Origin: Mycolicibacter sinensis
GTDB taxonomy: Bacteria; Actinomycetota; Actinomycetes; Mycobacteriales; Mycobacteriaceae
Direction: 5' to 3'
DNA: 45,005 nt
NCBI RefSeq assembly: GCF_001667375.1
Contig: NZ_LZIN01000003.1
Span: 1-45,005 of the forward strand
Translations under genes and position numbers: made by a program
In this document: positions 15,482 to 24,380 of the stretch, in pieces
Layout: every line of letters begins with the position of its first letter
How positions within the stretch are numbered: the first letter of the stretch is position 1
Notes under the pieces: model-generated
The model's database searches: none
Seen by the model: only the letters and a program-made list of their open reading frames with translations
What the model was told of the DNA's origin: nothing

Positions 15482-15735
15482 CTCACCGGCCTCGGTGCCA
15501 TCGCAATCGCCACGTAGCACCCAGCGGGCCGTCCTCGATCGACGCCCTGCCGATGACATTCGCCCGCCCGGCGCCGATCACCCGAGTCACGGTGTTGAGC
15601 TTATACGCCGTCGGCCCCTCCGCCAGCCCGTTTCCCGGGGTTGGCAAAACTGGAATTTTCTCGCGGATTTAACCCAGGCCCATCGTGGTGCCGATACCGT
15701 CGTCACATCGAATAGACACGGGATTGGAGGGCGAG
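15482..15735. promoter_or_regulatory. Divergent intergenic region between glycosyltransferase and acyltransferase
   Basis: This 254-base gap must hold promoters for both flanking genes. On the minus strand the string TATAAGCT (complement of 15598-15605) contains a good -10 element about 117 bases before the glycosyltransferase start. On the plus strand an AT-richer patch at 15646-15672 (AACTGGAATTTTCTCGCGG and TTTAACC) is the best candidate. No clear operator palindrome was seen. Confidence 0.35.
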
Positions 15736-16449
15736 GTGTCAGGTCGTCGTCCGAACAAGTGGCTGTCGGTGATCGCCTGGTTGTTGCCGAACTGTGGCGT
15801 CAAACGGTGGGCATTACGGTTGTTGGGCAACGACATCGGACGCGATGTCGTTCTCGGGCCCACTCTTGTACTCAATTGCGGTCCGTTCGCCCTCGCCGGC
15901 GGGGTCGTGTTCGGGACCCTCAACATCTTCAAGTCGCTATCCAGCGTCGAGGTCGGCCCGAAGGGGTTCATCGGCAATTACAACCAGTTCACCGCGGCCG
16001 CTGAATATCAGCGATACAGCCCGCTGGTGGGCAGGTTGCTGATCGGGGAATCCGGAGTCGTCACGAATCGCCACTACGTCGACTGCTCCGGGCAGGTCAT
16101 CGTGGAGCCGGGCGCGGCGGTGGGCGGTCTGAAGAGCATCATTCAGAGCCACGAACTCGATCTGATCGAGAACAAGACGGAACCCGGCCGGGTCATCGTG
16201 GGCAGGAGGGCGGTGACCTCAACCGGCTGCATCCTCCTCAAGGACTCGGCCCTGCCCGAGCGGTCGGTGCTCGCAGCGGGTTCGGTGCTTCGAAAGGCCA
16301 AGAAGGGCGAGACCATGCCGATTGCCGGCCTGTACGGCGGAGTTCCGGCGCGCCTGATCCGGCAGATCGAGAAGTCTGCGTTCTGGGATCGCACCGAGAA
16401 CTTCACGCCGGCGGCCCTCTTCGATGACGAGAAGTTCCGCGGCGAATAG
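15736..16449 (+). CDS. Left-handed beta-helix (hexapeptide repeat) acyltransferase
   Basis: This 237-residue protein has imperfect hexapeptide repeats such as IGRDVVLGPTLVL, VEVGPKGFIGN, QVIVEPGAAVGG and RVIVGRRAVTSTGCIL, followed by the ending GGVPARLIR found in WcaF/maltose acetyltransferase-like enzymes. Such enzymes O-acetylate sugars with acetyl-CoA. GTG 15736 has GGAGG five bases upstream, better than GTG 15685. It is a single plus-strand gene between minus-strand operons and converges on the second glycosyltransferase. Probable role: O-acetylation of the exopolysaccharide. Confidence 0.85.
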   Translation: MSGRRPNKWLSVIAWLLPNCGVKRWALRLLGNDIGRDVVLGPTLVLNCGPFALAGGVVFGTLNIFKSLSSVEVGPKGFIGNYNQFTAAAEYQRYSPLVGRLLIGESGVVTNRHYVDCSGQVIVEPGAAVGGLKSIIQSHELDLIENKTEPGRVIVGRRAVTSTGCILLKDSALPERSVLAAGSVLRKAKKGETMPIAGLYGGVPARLIRQIEKSAFWDRTENFTPAALFDDEKFRGE

Positions 16450-16468
16450 CGGTTGGCCGCTGGGGGAT

Positions 16469-17701
16469 TCAGTGGGTGGAGTTCGGATGGCTCTCGATGA
16501 GTCGTCGGCACCAGCCTTCGTACTCGTTCAGTGCTCGTTCCGCACCCAGCAGCCGACAGGCATAGCGCCGGCCGGAGATGCCTAGTCGCTGGCCGGCTTC
16601 GTGGTTGTCAGCCAACCGCACTGCCGCGCCGAGCAGCGCGGCCGGATCTCCGGCGGGGACCACGACACCGGCCTCGGCGTCCCGAATCTCGGCAGCGGTC
16701 ACTCCGTTGATGTCGGTGGCGGCCAGCACCGGGCGACCGGCCGAAAAATAGGAAGTCAGCTTGCTGGGCGCCGCCATTTCACCCACCCCCGGGCGTTCGT
16801 TGACCAGTAGAACGTCTGCGCACGCGAGCGTCTGGCAGTAGTCCTCCTCCGCCAGCGGAGCCTTGAATTCGATCCGTTGTACGCCGTGGGCCGACTGCTG
16901 CAGAAGTCTGCGCTGATTGCCGTCGCCCAGCAGCACGAATCGGATATCGACCCGCTGTTCGTCGGCGAGCCGAGCCGCCGCAACGACGTTTTCCAGGCCC
17001 TGCTTCGCGCCCATGTTGCCGCTGTGCAGAACGATGCGTTCTCGCGGTAGCCAGCCGTGTTTGATGCGTATCGCCGCTGTGTCGGCGGTACTCGGCGCCT
17101 CGACGTGAACCCAGTTTCGGATGACGGCGATTCGCTGGGGGTCTACCCCCATGCTGACTGCGGCCTGCGCAAAGCGATCGTGGATGACGGCGGTACCCGT
17201 CGCACGGTTGAAGACCGCCCCCTCGAACCGGGCTGCCGATCCGGCCATCACGGCAGGCATGGCCGTGGTTTCGGCAATACCCTTGCCGTACAGGTCCTGG
17301 GCAATGATGCCCACCGGAATGCCGGCCGCCCTGGCGCGGGTGATGACCATGGCGCTGGCCAGCAGTGCTGGACTCACGGTGAGGACTACCTCGGGCTTGT
17401 TCCAGCGCGCAGACACCGCGCGCGCACCGAAGGTTGTCTCGAAAACCACCCGGTTGCGGGTCGTGGGGTTGGCGGGTACGTAGTGCGCGAAGCGTCGCAC
17501 GGCGACGCCGTCGATCGCACGCGCCGGTCCCGACGAGCCGCGATAGGCCGGATCGACGCGCCACTCCGGGTAATGCGGAAGGCCGGTGAGAACCTCGACA
17601 TCATGTCCGCGAGCCGCCAGACCGACCGCCATAGCGGTGGTGTACGGCGCGATGCCGGATCGCTCCGGCGCATAGTTGATGCCGACGATGCTGATGCGCA
17701 C
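16469..17701 (-). CDS. Glycosyltransferase family 4 (WbuB/WcaI-like)
   Basis: The 410-residue GT-B enzyme starts VRISIVGINYAPERSGIAPYT, which is characteristic of WcaI/WbuB-type transferases (often fucosyl- or N-acetyl-fucosaminyltransferases). It carries HSGNMGAKQGLENVVAAA and FVLLGDGNQRR in the nucleotide-sugar domain. GTG 17701 follows GAGGACCTGACC. It lies two bases after the Fcl stop in the same operon as Gmd and Fcl, making it the best candidate to use GDP-L-fucose. That substrate is inferred from context. Confidence 0.92.
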   Translation of the reverse strand: MRISIVGINYAPERSGIAPYTTAMAVGLAARGHDVEVLTGLPHYPEWRVDPAYRGSSGPARAIDGVAVRRFAHYVPANPTTRNRVVFETTFGARAVSARWNKPEVVLTVSPALLASAMVITRARAAGIPVGIIAQDLYGKGIAETTAMPAVMAGSAARFEGAVFNRATGTAVIHDRFAQAAVSMGVDPQRIAVIRNWVHVEAPSTADTAAIRIKHGWLPRERIVLHSGNMGAKQGLENVVAAARLADEQRVDIRFVLLGDGNQRRLLQQSAHGVQRIEFKAPLAEEDYCQTLACADVLLVNERPGVGEMAAPSKLTSYFSAGRPVLAATDINGVTAAEIRDAEAGVVVPAGDPAALLGAAVRLADNHEAGQRLGISGRRYACRLLGAERALNEYEGWCRRLIESHPNSTH

Positions 17702-17703
17702 GG

Positions 17704-18672
17704 TCAGGTCCTCGCCGCGCCGGCATTCGCGCGGTACCACGCCACCGTCGACTCAATACCGTCGCGCAGCGGGATTTGAGGTTGCCACCCCAGGCCCCGT
17801 AACACGGAGACATCCAACAGCTTGCGCGGTGTGCCGTCCGGCTTGGTGGTATCCCAATCGGTTTCGCCGGTGTAACCGACAGCGTCGGCCACCATGCCGG
17901 CGATGTCACGGATGGTGTGGTCGACTCCGGTGCCCACGTTGACGTGAGTCGGGCCGTCGAAATGCTCCAGCAGGCGCAGGCACGCGCGCGCCAGGTCGTC
18001 GACATGCAGGAGTTCTCGTCGCGGTTCTCCGCTGCCCCAGTTCGTCACCCGAGGGGCACCACTGGCCCTGGCCTCTTCGTACCTGCGGATCAGGGCAGGC
18101 AGTAGATGCGAGCCTGACGGTGAGAAATTGTCACCCGGTCCGTAGAGATTGGTGGGCATTGCAGAGATCCACGAAAGTCCGTATTGACGTCTGACCGCCT
18201 GCACCTGAAGGAGACCCGCGATCTTGGCGATCGCGTAAGCCTCGTTCGTCGGCTCCAGCGAACCTGTGAGCAGCGCACTTTCGGTGATGGGCTGTCGGCT
18301 GAATTTCGGGTAGATGCACGACGAGCCCAGGAACAACAGCCGCGGCGCCCGGGCGGCCAGTGCGGCGTCGAGCAGATTGACCTGGATCTGGAGGTTCTCG
18401 GAGAGAAACTCAGCGGGTTGGCTGCTGTTGGCCATGATGCCGCCGACCTTTGCCGCCGCGTCGATGACGACGGCGGGTCTGGTCGTGAGAAGGAAGTCGA
18501 ATGTCGCCGCTCGGTCCGTCAGATCGAGCTCGCCGCGTTCCCGCACAACAAGATTCGTGAATCCCTCCGCCTGGAACCTGCGTTCCAGGGCCGACCCGAC
18601 CAGGCCACGGTGACCGGCGATGTACACCGGTGCGGCACGGTCGAGGGTGCCGGCGGAGATCCCGGCGCTCAT
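17704..18672 (-). CDS. fcl: GDP-L-fucose synthase
   Basis: This 322-residue extended short-chain dehydrogenase has the NAD(P) site [13 protein letters not shown] and the catalytic YxxxK in [11 protein letters not shown]. It also has family-specific stretches: [29 protein letters not shown] and [11 protein letters not shown]. It epimerises and reduces GDP-4-keto-6-deoxy-D-mannose to GDP-L-fucose. Its ATG overlaps the Gmd stop (ATGA), so the two consecutive enzymes are coupled. The frame extending to 18993 overlaps gmd and is spurious. Also known as wcaG. Confidence 0.96.
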   Translation of the reverse strand: MSAGISAGTLDRAAPVYIAGHRGLVGSALERRFQAEGFTNLVVRERGELDLTDRAATFDFLLTTRPAVVIDAAAKVGGIMANSSQPAEFLSENLQIQVNLLDAALAARAPRLLFLGSSCIYPKFSRQPITESALLTGSLEPTNEAYAIAKIAGLLQVQAVRRQYGLSWISAMPTNLYGPGDNFSPSGSHLLPALIRRYEEARASGAPRVTNWGSGEPRRELLHVDDLARACLRLLEHFDGPTHVNVGTGVDHTIRDIAGMVADAVGYTGETDWDTTKPDGTPRKLLDVSVLRGLGWQPQIPLRDGIESTVAWYRANAGAART

Positions 18673-19742
18673 GGCAGGCCGGCCGGTGTCGGCACGTCGA
18701 TCCAGGACTTGCCTTCGCACTCCAAGGCCGCGATATCCGCATCCACCATGAGCTTCGCCAGTCCGGCGGTGTGGGTGACGGCCTTCCAACCGAGCACCTC
18801 CGCAGCCTTGGCGGCGTCGCCTATCAGTGCGTCCACCTCGGTAGGCCGCAGATACCGTTCGTCGAATTTGACATGCTTCTGCCAGTCCAGCCCGGCGTGG
18901 TCGAATGCGGCCTGGGCAAACTCTTGCACGGTGTAGCCGCGGCCGGTGGCCAGAACGAAGTCGTCCGGGTCGGAAGCTTGCAGCATCCGCCACATCCCTT
19001 CGACGTATTCCGGTGCATACCCCCAGTCGCGAACCGCACCGAGATTGCCCATGTAGACCTCGGACTCGATTCCGGCTTGGATGCGTGCCGCAGCGCGGGT
19101 GAGTTTGCGGGTCACGAACGTCTCACCGCGCCGCGGCGATTCGTGATTGAAGAGGATGCCGTTCACGGCGAACAAGCCGTACGCTTCGCGATAGTTGCGG
19201 GTCACCCAGTAGGAGTACACCTTGGCCGCGCCGTACGGGGATCGCGGATAGTACGGCGTCAGTTCGTTCTGCGGCGGGGGCGATGCCCCGAACATCTCTG
19301 AGGAGGACGCTTGGTAGTAGCGACACTGGACCCGGGACAGCCGAACCGCTTCGAGCAATCGCATGGAGCCCATACCGGTGGTGTAGCCGGTGTGCACCGG
19401 TTCGTCGAAGCTCACCCGCACGTGCGACTGTGCCGCAAGGTTGTACACCTCGTCGGGTTCGATGGCTCCCAGCAAGGTGACCAAACGGGTACCGTCGCTG
19501 AGATCGCCGTAGTGCAGGAACAGTCGTGCGCCGGGGTCGTGCGGATCAACGTAGAGGTGATCGATCCGCACCGTGTTGAACGTCGACGCACGCCGAATCA
19601 GGCCGTGGACTTCATATCCTTTGCGCAGCAGCAATTCTGCGAGGTAAGACCCGTCTTGTCCGGTGATCCCGGTAATGAGCGCCCGTTTCGGCCGCGATCT
19701 CCCGGGCGTGTTCCCGTTTGTGGTGGTGTTGTGTCGCTCCAT
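18669..19742 (-). CDS. gmd: GDP-mannose 4,6-dehydratase
   Basis: The 357-residue protein contains [19 protein letters not shown] (dinucleotide site), [16 protein letters not shown] (GDP-mannose binding), SSSEMFG and [12 protein letters not shown] (YxxxK), all diagnostic of Gmd. It dehydrates GDP-D-mannose to GDP-4-keto-6-deoxymannose for Fcl. ATG 19742 has GAGG upstream. It is 38 bases downstream of the Wzz/BY-kinase gene on the same strand, so kinase-gmd-fcl-glycosyltransferase (21253 down to 16469) is probably one operon. Length is normal and no active-site residue is missing. Confidence 0.97.
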   Translation of the reverse strand: MERHNTTTNGNTPGRSRPKRALITGITGQDGSYLAELLLRKGYEVHGLIRRASTFNTVRIDHLYVDPHDPGARLFLHYGDLSDGTRLVTLLGAIEPDEVYNLAAQSHVRVSFDEPVHTGYTTGMGSMRLLEAVRLSRVQCRYYQASSSEMFGASPPPQNELTPYYPRSPYGAAKVYSYWVTRNYREAYGLFAVNGILFNHESPRRGETFVTRKLTRAAARIQAGIESEVYMGNLGAVRDWGYAPEYVEGMWRMLQASDPDDFVLATGRGYTVQEFAQAAFDHAGLDWQKHVKFDERYLRPTEVDALIGDAAKAAEVLGWKAVTHTAGLAKLMVDADIAALECEGKSWIDVPTPAGLP

Positions 19743-19780
19743 CGATGGGCCTCGCAGACAAGGAGAGAAACAGTGGAGTG

Positions 19781-21253
19781 TCAGGCGTTTTGGTCTCGCG
19801 CCTGCATGGCGGACGAGTCCGGCGACGTTGCCGGAGACCCGTTAGGCGAAATGGTTGACGAGGTTGCGGATGCCGATCGGGGCAGCCGCGGCCGCGCCGC
19901 AGGCGGGGACGCCGCCAGCGCGTGACTCCTGAGCGGACGCGCATCGTTGAGCACCACTCCGACGAGTTCGGCGCCGACGGCGGCGAGTTGGGCGGCCGAT
20001 TCATCGCATTCGGAGATTTTCGATCGGCCCTGTCTGGCGACCAGCAGAACCCCATCGGTCCACTGCGCGAGCTCCTCGGCTTCCGGACCGTCGGACAGCG
20101 CGGCAGCGTCCACGATGACGTAATCGAACGGGCCTACCAAGCGGTCGAAGAATATCCCGCACGCGCTGGACGCCAGCAGGTCGGCCAGCGTGTCGTCGCT
20201 CATGCCTCCGGCGCTGATCACTTTCAAGTTATCGATCGTCGACGGCTGCAGTAGTGGAATCTGGGTGCGGATGGCATCAGCGAGCCCTGGGCCTTCGAAA
20301 TTTCCGGTACGTTTCGCCACCGCAGGATGGTCGAGATCGGCGTCGACGACGACCACCGTGCTGCCACTCTCGGCCAATGCGGCTGCGAGATTGAGTGCGA
20401 GCGTTGACTTTCCGTCACCTCTACGGGGACTCGTCACCAGGATCGTGGTAAGCGAACGTTTCGCATGCGCGACCGCCAGGGCAGTGCGCAGATGCCGGAA
20501 TGCTCCGGCCGCCGCGGTGGCCGGAGCCCCGAAGTCGATGATCTTCTCGGCGCCGAGGATTTCGTCATGAGGGATGCGTCCGAGCAGCCGTGATCCGAAG
20601 AGACTCTCGATATCCCGCCCGTCGCGGACGGTGTTATTGAGCCGCTCACGGGTCAAGGCGGCGGCTGCGCCGATCAACAGACCGCCGAGCGTTGCCAGGA
20701 TTACGTTCATTAATGTGTTGGGCGCCACGGGATTCGGATTGACCGTGGCCGGGGTCACTGTACTGAGCCTGGCGGCCGGGTGCCCTCCACCGTTGGGGAC
20801 TTCCAGGAAGGCGACGGTGTCGGTGATCGAGTGGGCCAACGCGCCGGCAAAGCGTCGGGCTACTTCGCGATTCTTATGCTGGGCGCTGATGGTGAACATT
20901 TCGCTCTCCGGCACCACCGCGGAGCGTACCGATGCCCGCGCCTCAGCCGTCGTCATGTCAAGGCCGACATCATTGATTGCGCTCGCGATCACCTCGTCGG
21001 CGTAGGCCAGTTTGACGTATGAGGTGACCCGGCCCGCCGCGCCCAGCACATTCTCGTAGGGCTGAGCACGGCCTTCGCCGTTCGTACCCGCCGTCACGTA
21101 CAGGGTTGCGGTGGCTTCGTAGACCGGCGTCTGCAGCGAACACACGAGCAGCGTCAGCAAACCGAAGACGACCGGGATGCCAACGGTGAGCTTCCACTCG
21201 CGGACAAGGACGTTTAGCCAGTCTCGCTTGCCGGCCGACTCGGTAGTTTCCAT
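19781..21253 (-). CDS. Wzz chain-length domain fused to BY-kinase-like ATPase
   Basis: In this 490-residue protein residues ~1-200 form a Wzz/Wzc-type module with a membrane segment at ~22-42 ([20 protein letters not shown]) and another near 190 before the P-loop domain. The ATPase has Walker [15 protein letters not shown], Walker A' [11 protein letters not shown] and Walker [13 protein letters not shown]-kinases control capsule chain length and export with the Wzy polymerase. Two oddities: the arginine after Walker A' and the proline after Walker B are replaced, and the last ~100 residues contain no tyrosine, so the usual Tyr cluster is missing. ATG 21253 follows GAGGGACCCGGG. It is divergent from the polymerase gene. 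Confidence 0.9.
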   Translation of the reverse strand: METTESAGKRDWLNVLVREWKLTVGIPVVFGLLTLLVCSLQTPVYEATATLYVTAGTNGEGRAQPYENVLGAAGRVTSYVKLAYADEVIASAINDVGLDMTTAEARASVRSAVVPESEMFTISAQHKNREVARRFAGALAHSITDTVAFLEVPNGGGHPAARLSTVTPATVNPNPVAPNTLMNVILATLGGLLIGAAAALTRERLNNTVRDGRDIESLFGSRLLGRIPHDEILGAEKIIDFGAPATAAAGAFRHLRTALAVAHAKRSLTTILVTSPRRGDGKSTLALNLAAALAESGSTVVVVDADLDHPAVAKRTGNFEGPGLADAIRTQIPLLQPSTIDNLKVISAGGMSDDTLADLLASSACGIFFDRLVGPFDYVIVDAAALSDGPEAEELAQWTDGVLLVARQGRSKISECDESAAQLAAVGAELVGVVLNDARPLRSHALAASPPAARPRLPRSASATSSTISPNGSPATSPDSSAMQARDQNA

Positions 21254-21397
21254 CCCGGGTCCCTCATCTCAGCGGCGATAAGAGTCATACTGCATGATTT
21301 ACCCGGACCTAACATACCGCGTGTTGACCTTCGAGAGTATCCCCCAGATGATGGTTATGCCGCCGATCGCTCGAGACGAACGGGAGATGGTCAGCAT
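21254..21397. promoter_or_regulatory. Divergent promoter region between Wzz/BY-kinase and polymerase genes
   Basis: This 144-base divergent gap probably drives both main polysaccharide operons. On the plus strand TTGACC (21324-21329) and GATGAT (21347-21352) are 17 bases apart and form a possible sigma-A-type promoter for the polymerase. The minus-strand promoter is not obvious. No clear operator palindrome was identified. Confidence 0.35.
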
Positions 21398-22864
21398 GTG
21401 CAGCAGCGGAAGGCCCTGCGCTGTCACGTGGGGGGTCCCCGGCGGATGGCGAGCCTGACGGACGGACGGGTGTCCCGGGGGAATGCCCCGGGGGCGGTGG
21501 CGTTTCCGCCGTGGCTGGCGAAGGCGGTGGTGGGTTCCTTCCTGGTGGCATCCTTCACCGCGACGTGGGGCGGCATCCACCTCGGCGGTATTCAGCCGGC
21601 CGACGTTTTTCTTCTTTTCGCCTTCGTCGTTGCGGCGGCGATGGCGGTATTCGGGAATCTGCGCTTCCGTATTCCCCGATGGCTCTGGGCGCCGGCTGTC
21701 TCGTTGCTCATATGCGCAGCCGCCTTGACATACCGTCCTATTCCCGCCGCGTCTTTTGCAGTGCGGTACGAGCACACCCTTCAAAGCGCAGGTGTCGATG
21801 TCTCCAGCACGCCGGGCAGTATCGTCAAGTCGGCATTCTGGGTGATCGCGCTGGTGGTCGTGCCGATCGTCGCTCTCGCCGCCACGGCACTGGAGTCACG
21901 CGCACCGGAGTGGATTGCCGCGTCTTTCCTTGCGGGGGTGTGCGTTTCCAGTCTTATCGCCCTGACTGATCTGACGAAACTCACCCATTTCGCGCGTTCG
22001 CTCGATTACCAGTTCGACTCCGATAGGCAAACCGGCCTCTCCGACCACCCCAATACGCTCGGCTTGGTCTGCGTCATCGCAACACCCTTCGCGGTGCACC
22101 TCATCAGCAAGTCGCGACGTCGCTGGCTGCCATGTCTCGCGCTGGTGCTGCTCGGCGGGGGCGTGGTGGCGTCCGGGTCGCGAGGGGCGCAACTGGCCTT
22201 GCCAGTCGCGGTACTCGCCGCGGTCTTCGCCTCGCCACATAAGAAGAAGGTCGTGGGGTGGCTGGCGGTTACCCTCGTAGCGTCGTTCGTCGGCGTAGTC
22301 ACTGTCCTGGGCCAATTGGTCCCTGGAATTCTCGACAAACTGTTTCGGTTCGGAGCCGGCATCACGTTGCCGGGGGTGAGTACCAGTGCATCCAGTGATG
22401 AAGAGCGCAGCCAGCTTTACGCTCAAGCTTGGTCCGACTTCGAAAATCATCCTTTGTTCGGCATCGGAATAAAACACATCAACGAAGCGCACAACATCTA
22501 TCTGCAGATCGTGTCGGCCGGGGGGAGCGTTCTTCTCGTCGGGATGCTTGTTTATTGGTTCGGCACGATCCAATCGTGCCGGGTGGCGAAGCGCGAGGGC
22601 GAAGTGCTCGGGGCCTATCTGCTGATATCGGTTGTGGCATGGCTGTCCATCGGTGCGGTGGAGAATCAGCTGACCGACCGTTTTCTGTATTACATGGTGG
22701 GCTGCGCAGCAGCGATCGTCGCGGTCAACCGCGTCGAGGCCTCGGCAGATCGGATGACGGGGTCGGTGACGCCGGCTCGGCTTTCGACGATCCAGCCGCG
22801 GCCATTGTGGGCCCGGCATGCGGCGCTACGCCCTGACACCGGGACGGCGGGTCCGCAACGATGA
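21398..22864 (+). CDS. O-antigen polymerase/ligase family protein (Wzy/WaaL type)
   Basis: This 488-residue protein has about 11-12 membrane segments and a long extracytoplasmic loop late in the chain, with the sequence SQLYAQAWSDFENHPLFGIGIKHINEAHNIYLQI. The 'HPLFGxG...HNxYL' pattern is the Wzy_C/O-antigen ligase signature. It should polymerise repeat units, or ligate the polymer to an acceptor, outside the membrane. Start GTG 21398 is 11 bases after GGAG; ATG 21446 is an alternative without loss of the first helix. Its stop overlaps the ATG of the DUF218 gene. Confidence 0.88.
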   Translation: MQQRKALRCHVGGPRRMASLTDGRVSRGNAPGAVAFPPWLAKAVVGSFLVASFTATWGGIHLGGIQPADVFLLFAFVVAAAMAVFGNLRFRIPRWLWAPAVSLLICAAALTYRPIPAASFAVRYEHTLQSAGVDVSSTPGSIVKSAFWVIALVVVPIVALAATALESRAPEWIAASFLAGVCVSSLIALTDLTKLTHFARSLDYQFDSDRQTGLSDHPNTLGLVCVIATPFAVHLISKSRRRWLPCLALVLLGGGVVASGSRGAQLALPVAVLAAVFASPHKKKVVGWLAVTLVASFVGVVTVLGQLVPGILDKLFRFGAGITLPGVSTSASSDEERSQLYAQAWSDFENHPLFGIGIKHINEAHNIYLQIVSAGGSVLLVGMLVYWFGTIQSCRVAKREGEVLGAYLLISVVAWLSIGAVENQLTDRFLYYMVGCAAAIVAVNRVEASADRMTGSVTPARLSTIQPRPLWARHAALRPDTGTAGPQR

Positions 22865-23535
22865 CCTCGCCCGACATTCCCTCGCCGGACGAAGCCAGGG
22901 GAATGCCGGTTCGGCCGAAATCGCGCGCCAAGCAGACGGCGGCGGCGATTCTCGGTTGCGTTGTCACCTCGGCGGCGACCGTCCTGCTGGCGGTGCTGAT
23001 CGTCGTCGGCACCGGCGGGTATCTGTGGCTGGGACGGGTCGGTGATGACGCGCTGCAGCACGCCGATGCCGTTGTCGTGCTGGCGGGGGCACATGATGGC
23101 CGCGAATCATATGGCCTTGCGGTGGCTCGGCAGGTCTCCGCGGCAGTACTGGTGCTGTCCAACCCCTATGCCGCCGACGACCCGGTCATGCGGCGTGCCT
23201 GCGCCGGTTCTGGCCAGGGTATTACGGTCATCTGCCGCCGCCCGGCACCGGCGACCACGCGTGGGGAGGCGCTGGCGGCCCGTCAATTGGCGACCGAACG
23301 GCACTGGAAGCGGATCATCGTGGTCAGTTGGCGCCATCACCTCCCGCGGGCGCGGCTCGTTTTCTCACAATGTTTTGCGGATCGGCCCGGCGTCGTGATC
23401 ATGCGAGCAGTGCCGCGCGATGAACCGATGTCGCTCGCGGAGTGGGAGGGCACGTCGCTGTATCAGGAGTTGGCGTTTCTCAAGGCGCGCTTCCAGGGCA
23501 GCTGCGGCGAGCCGGATCATGCGAGGGGTGTGTAG
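22861..23535 (+). CDS. DUF218/YdcF-ElyC family membrane-anchored protein
   Basis: This 224-residue protein has one N-terminal membrane segment (about residues 27-54) followed by the DUF218 core: ADAVVVLAGAHDGRESYGLA, VLSNPYA, TRGEALAARQLA and WRHHLPRARLVFSQCF. YdcF/ElyC/SanA-like proteins act in envelope carbohydrate or lipid-carrier metabolism. In this locus it may support polymer assembly or recycling. It is translationally coupled to the polymerase (ATGA). Its 3' end overlaps the convergent glycosidase gene by 19 bases. Confidence 0.85.
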   Translation: MTSPDIPSPDEARGMPVRPKSRAKQTAAAILGCVVTSAATVLLAVLIVVGTGGYLWLGRVGDDALQHADAVVVLAGAHDGRESYGLAVARQVSAAVLVLSNPYAADDPVMRRACAGSGQGITVICRRPAPATTRGEALAARQLATERHWKRIIVVSWRHHLPRARLVFSQCFADRPGVVIMRAVPRDEPMSLAEWEGTSLYQELAFLKARFQGSCGEPDHARGV

Positions 23536-24380
23536 CGCACCCAGTCGACAAGCATCGTGGCCGGGAACGGGGTCGAAGCGTCCGGCATCCCGTAGGGCCC
23601 GCCGATCGGCATGCTGAGGATAACGAACATCGGGTTGTCGTTGAATGTCCATGGCGTACCGGGCGGCAGCGACGCCGGCGTCCAAGTACCCACCAGCTGT
23701 CCGTCCATGAAGGTGGAGATTTCGTCGGGCCGCCAATTCAGCGAATACTCATGCCAACCCGTACCGACGGCGAGCGGCACGCGGAACGGCAGCAGGTACC
23801 CGCCGACGCCGTGCAGGGTCGACCCCCCGTCGGGCAATTCCATGATGTCGATTTCGCCGGCATCCGGCCAACCCACCGTCCCGACGTTGGAGCCCAACAG
23901 CCAGAACGTGGGCCGCAGGCCTGAGCCGGCAGGCAGCTTGATGCGGGCGGCGACCGTGCCGAAGCAGAAGTCCAGCTGGCCGGGGGTGTTCAGCCAAGCG
24001 CTGCTGTACGGGAACGTGCCGAATCCTGGCACGTCGACCGGCTCGTTGAAGGCATTGATCGCGAGGTTCCCGTTGCCGTCCAGGGACGCGTTGCGCGGAC
24101 TGTTGGTGTATGCCTGCAGTTGGCCGTCCGTGCCGCCGGCGCCCAGGAAGTAGCTCCACAGCTGCGGATTGGGCGGCGCACCGGCCGGACCGGAGAAGTC
24201 GTCGACGACGGCCGGCGGTGCCGGGGGACAGGCGTTTCCGGCGTCCGCGCGGCTGACCGCGTTCCTGTCGTCGGCCCCCAGAGGAACGCCGAAGACCAAC
24301 CACATGGCCAGCGCGGCTGCGGCTGATTTCAGCAGACTCGTCCAGCGCGGGCGGTGGCGATCGCGCCGGTTGGCGGTCAC
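23517..24380 (-). CDS. Secreted glycoside hydrolase family 16 protein
   Basis: The 287-residue protein has an N-terminal signal sequence (basic head, then LLKSAAAALAMWLVFGVPLGA). The GH16 catalytic motif is GEIDIMEL, with Glu176 nucleophile, Asp178 and Glu181 acid/base. The start is GTG 24380, overlapping the stop of the EccE-type gene (GTGA), so the two are translationally coupled. GH16 enzymes cleave or transglycosylate beta-1,3/1,4-glucans or galactans. In a polysaccharide locus such an enzyme commonly trims or releases the polymer. The precise substrate is not predictable. Confidence 0.93.
   Translation of the reverse strand: MTANRRDRHRPRWTSLLKSAAAALAMWLVFGVPLGADDRNAVSRADAGNACPPAPPAVVDDFSGPAGAPPNPQLWSYFLGAGGTDGQLQAYTNSPRNASLDGNGNLAINAFNEPVDVPGFGTFPYSSAWLNTPGQLDFCFGTVAARIKLPAGSGLRPTFWLLGSNVGTVGWPDAGEIDIMELPDGGSTLHGVGGYLLPFRVPLAVGTGWHEYSLNWRPDEISTFMDGQLVGTWTPASLPPGTPWTFNDNPMFVILSMPIGGPYGMPDASTPFPATMLVDWVRYTPLA

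Noticed and set aside
15685..15735. Upstream GTG 15685 start for the acyltransferase
   Set aside because: GTG 15736 has a strong GGAGG five bases before it and the extra 17 residues lack family character.
19781..19960. Frameshift that might hide a tyrosine-containing tail of the BY-kinase
   Set aside because: I read the neighbouring minus-strand frames here; none gives a tyrosine-rich tail, so the lack of a cluster is kept as real, pending sequencing confirmation.
19311..20254. Two overlapping plus-strand frames opposite gmd and the BY-kinase gene
   Set aside because: They mirror conserved coding sequence and contain no motif; the minus-strand genes are certain.
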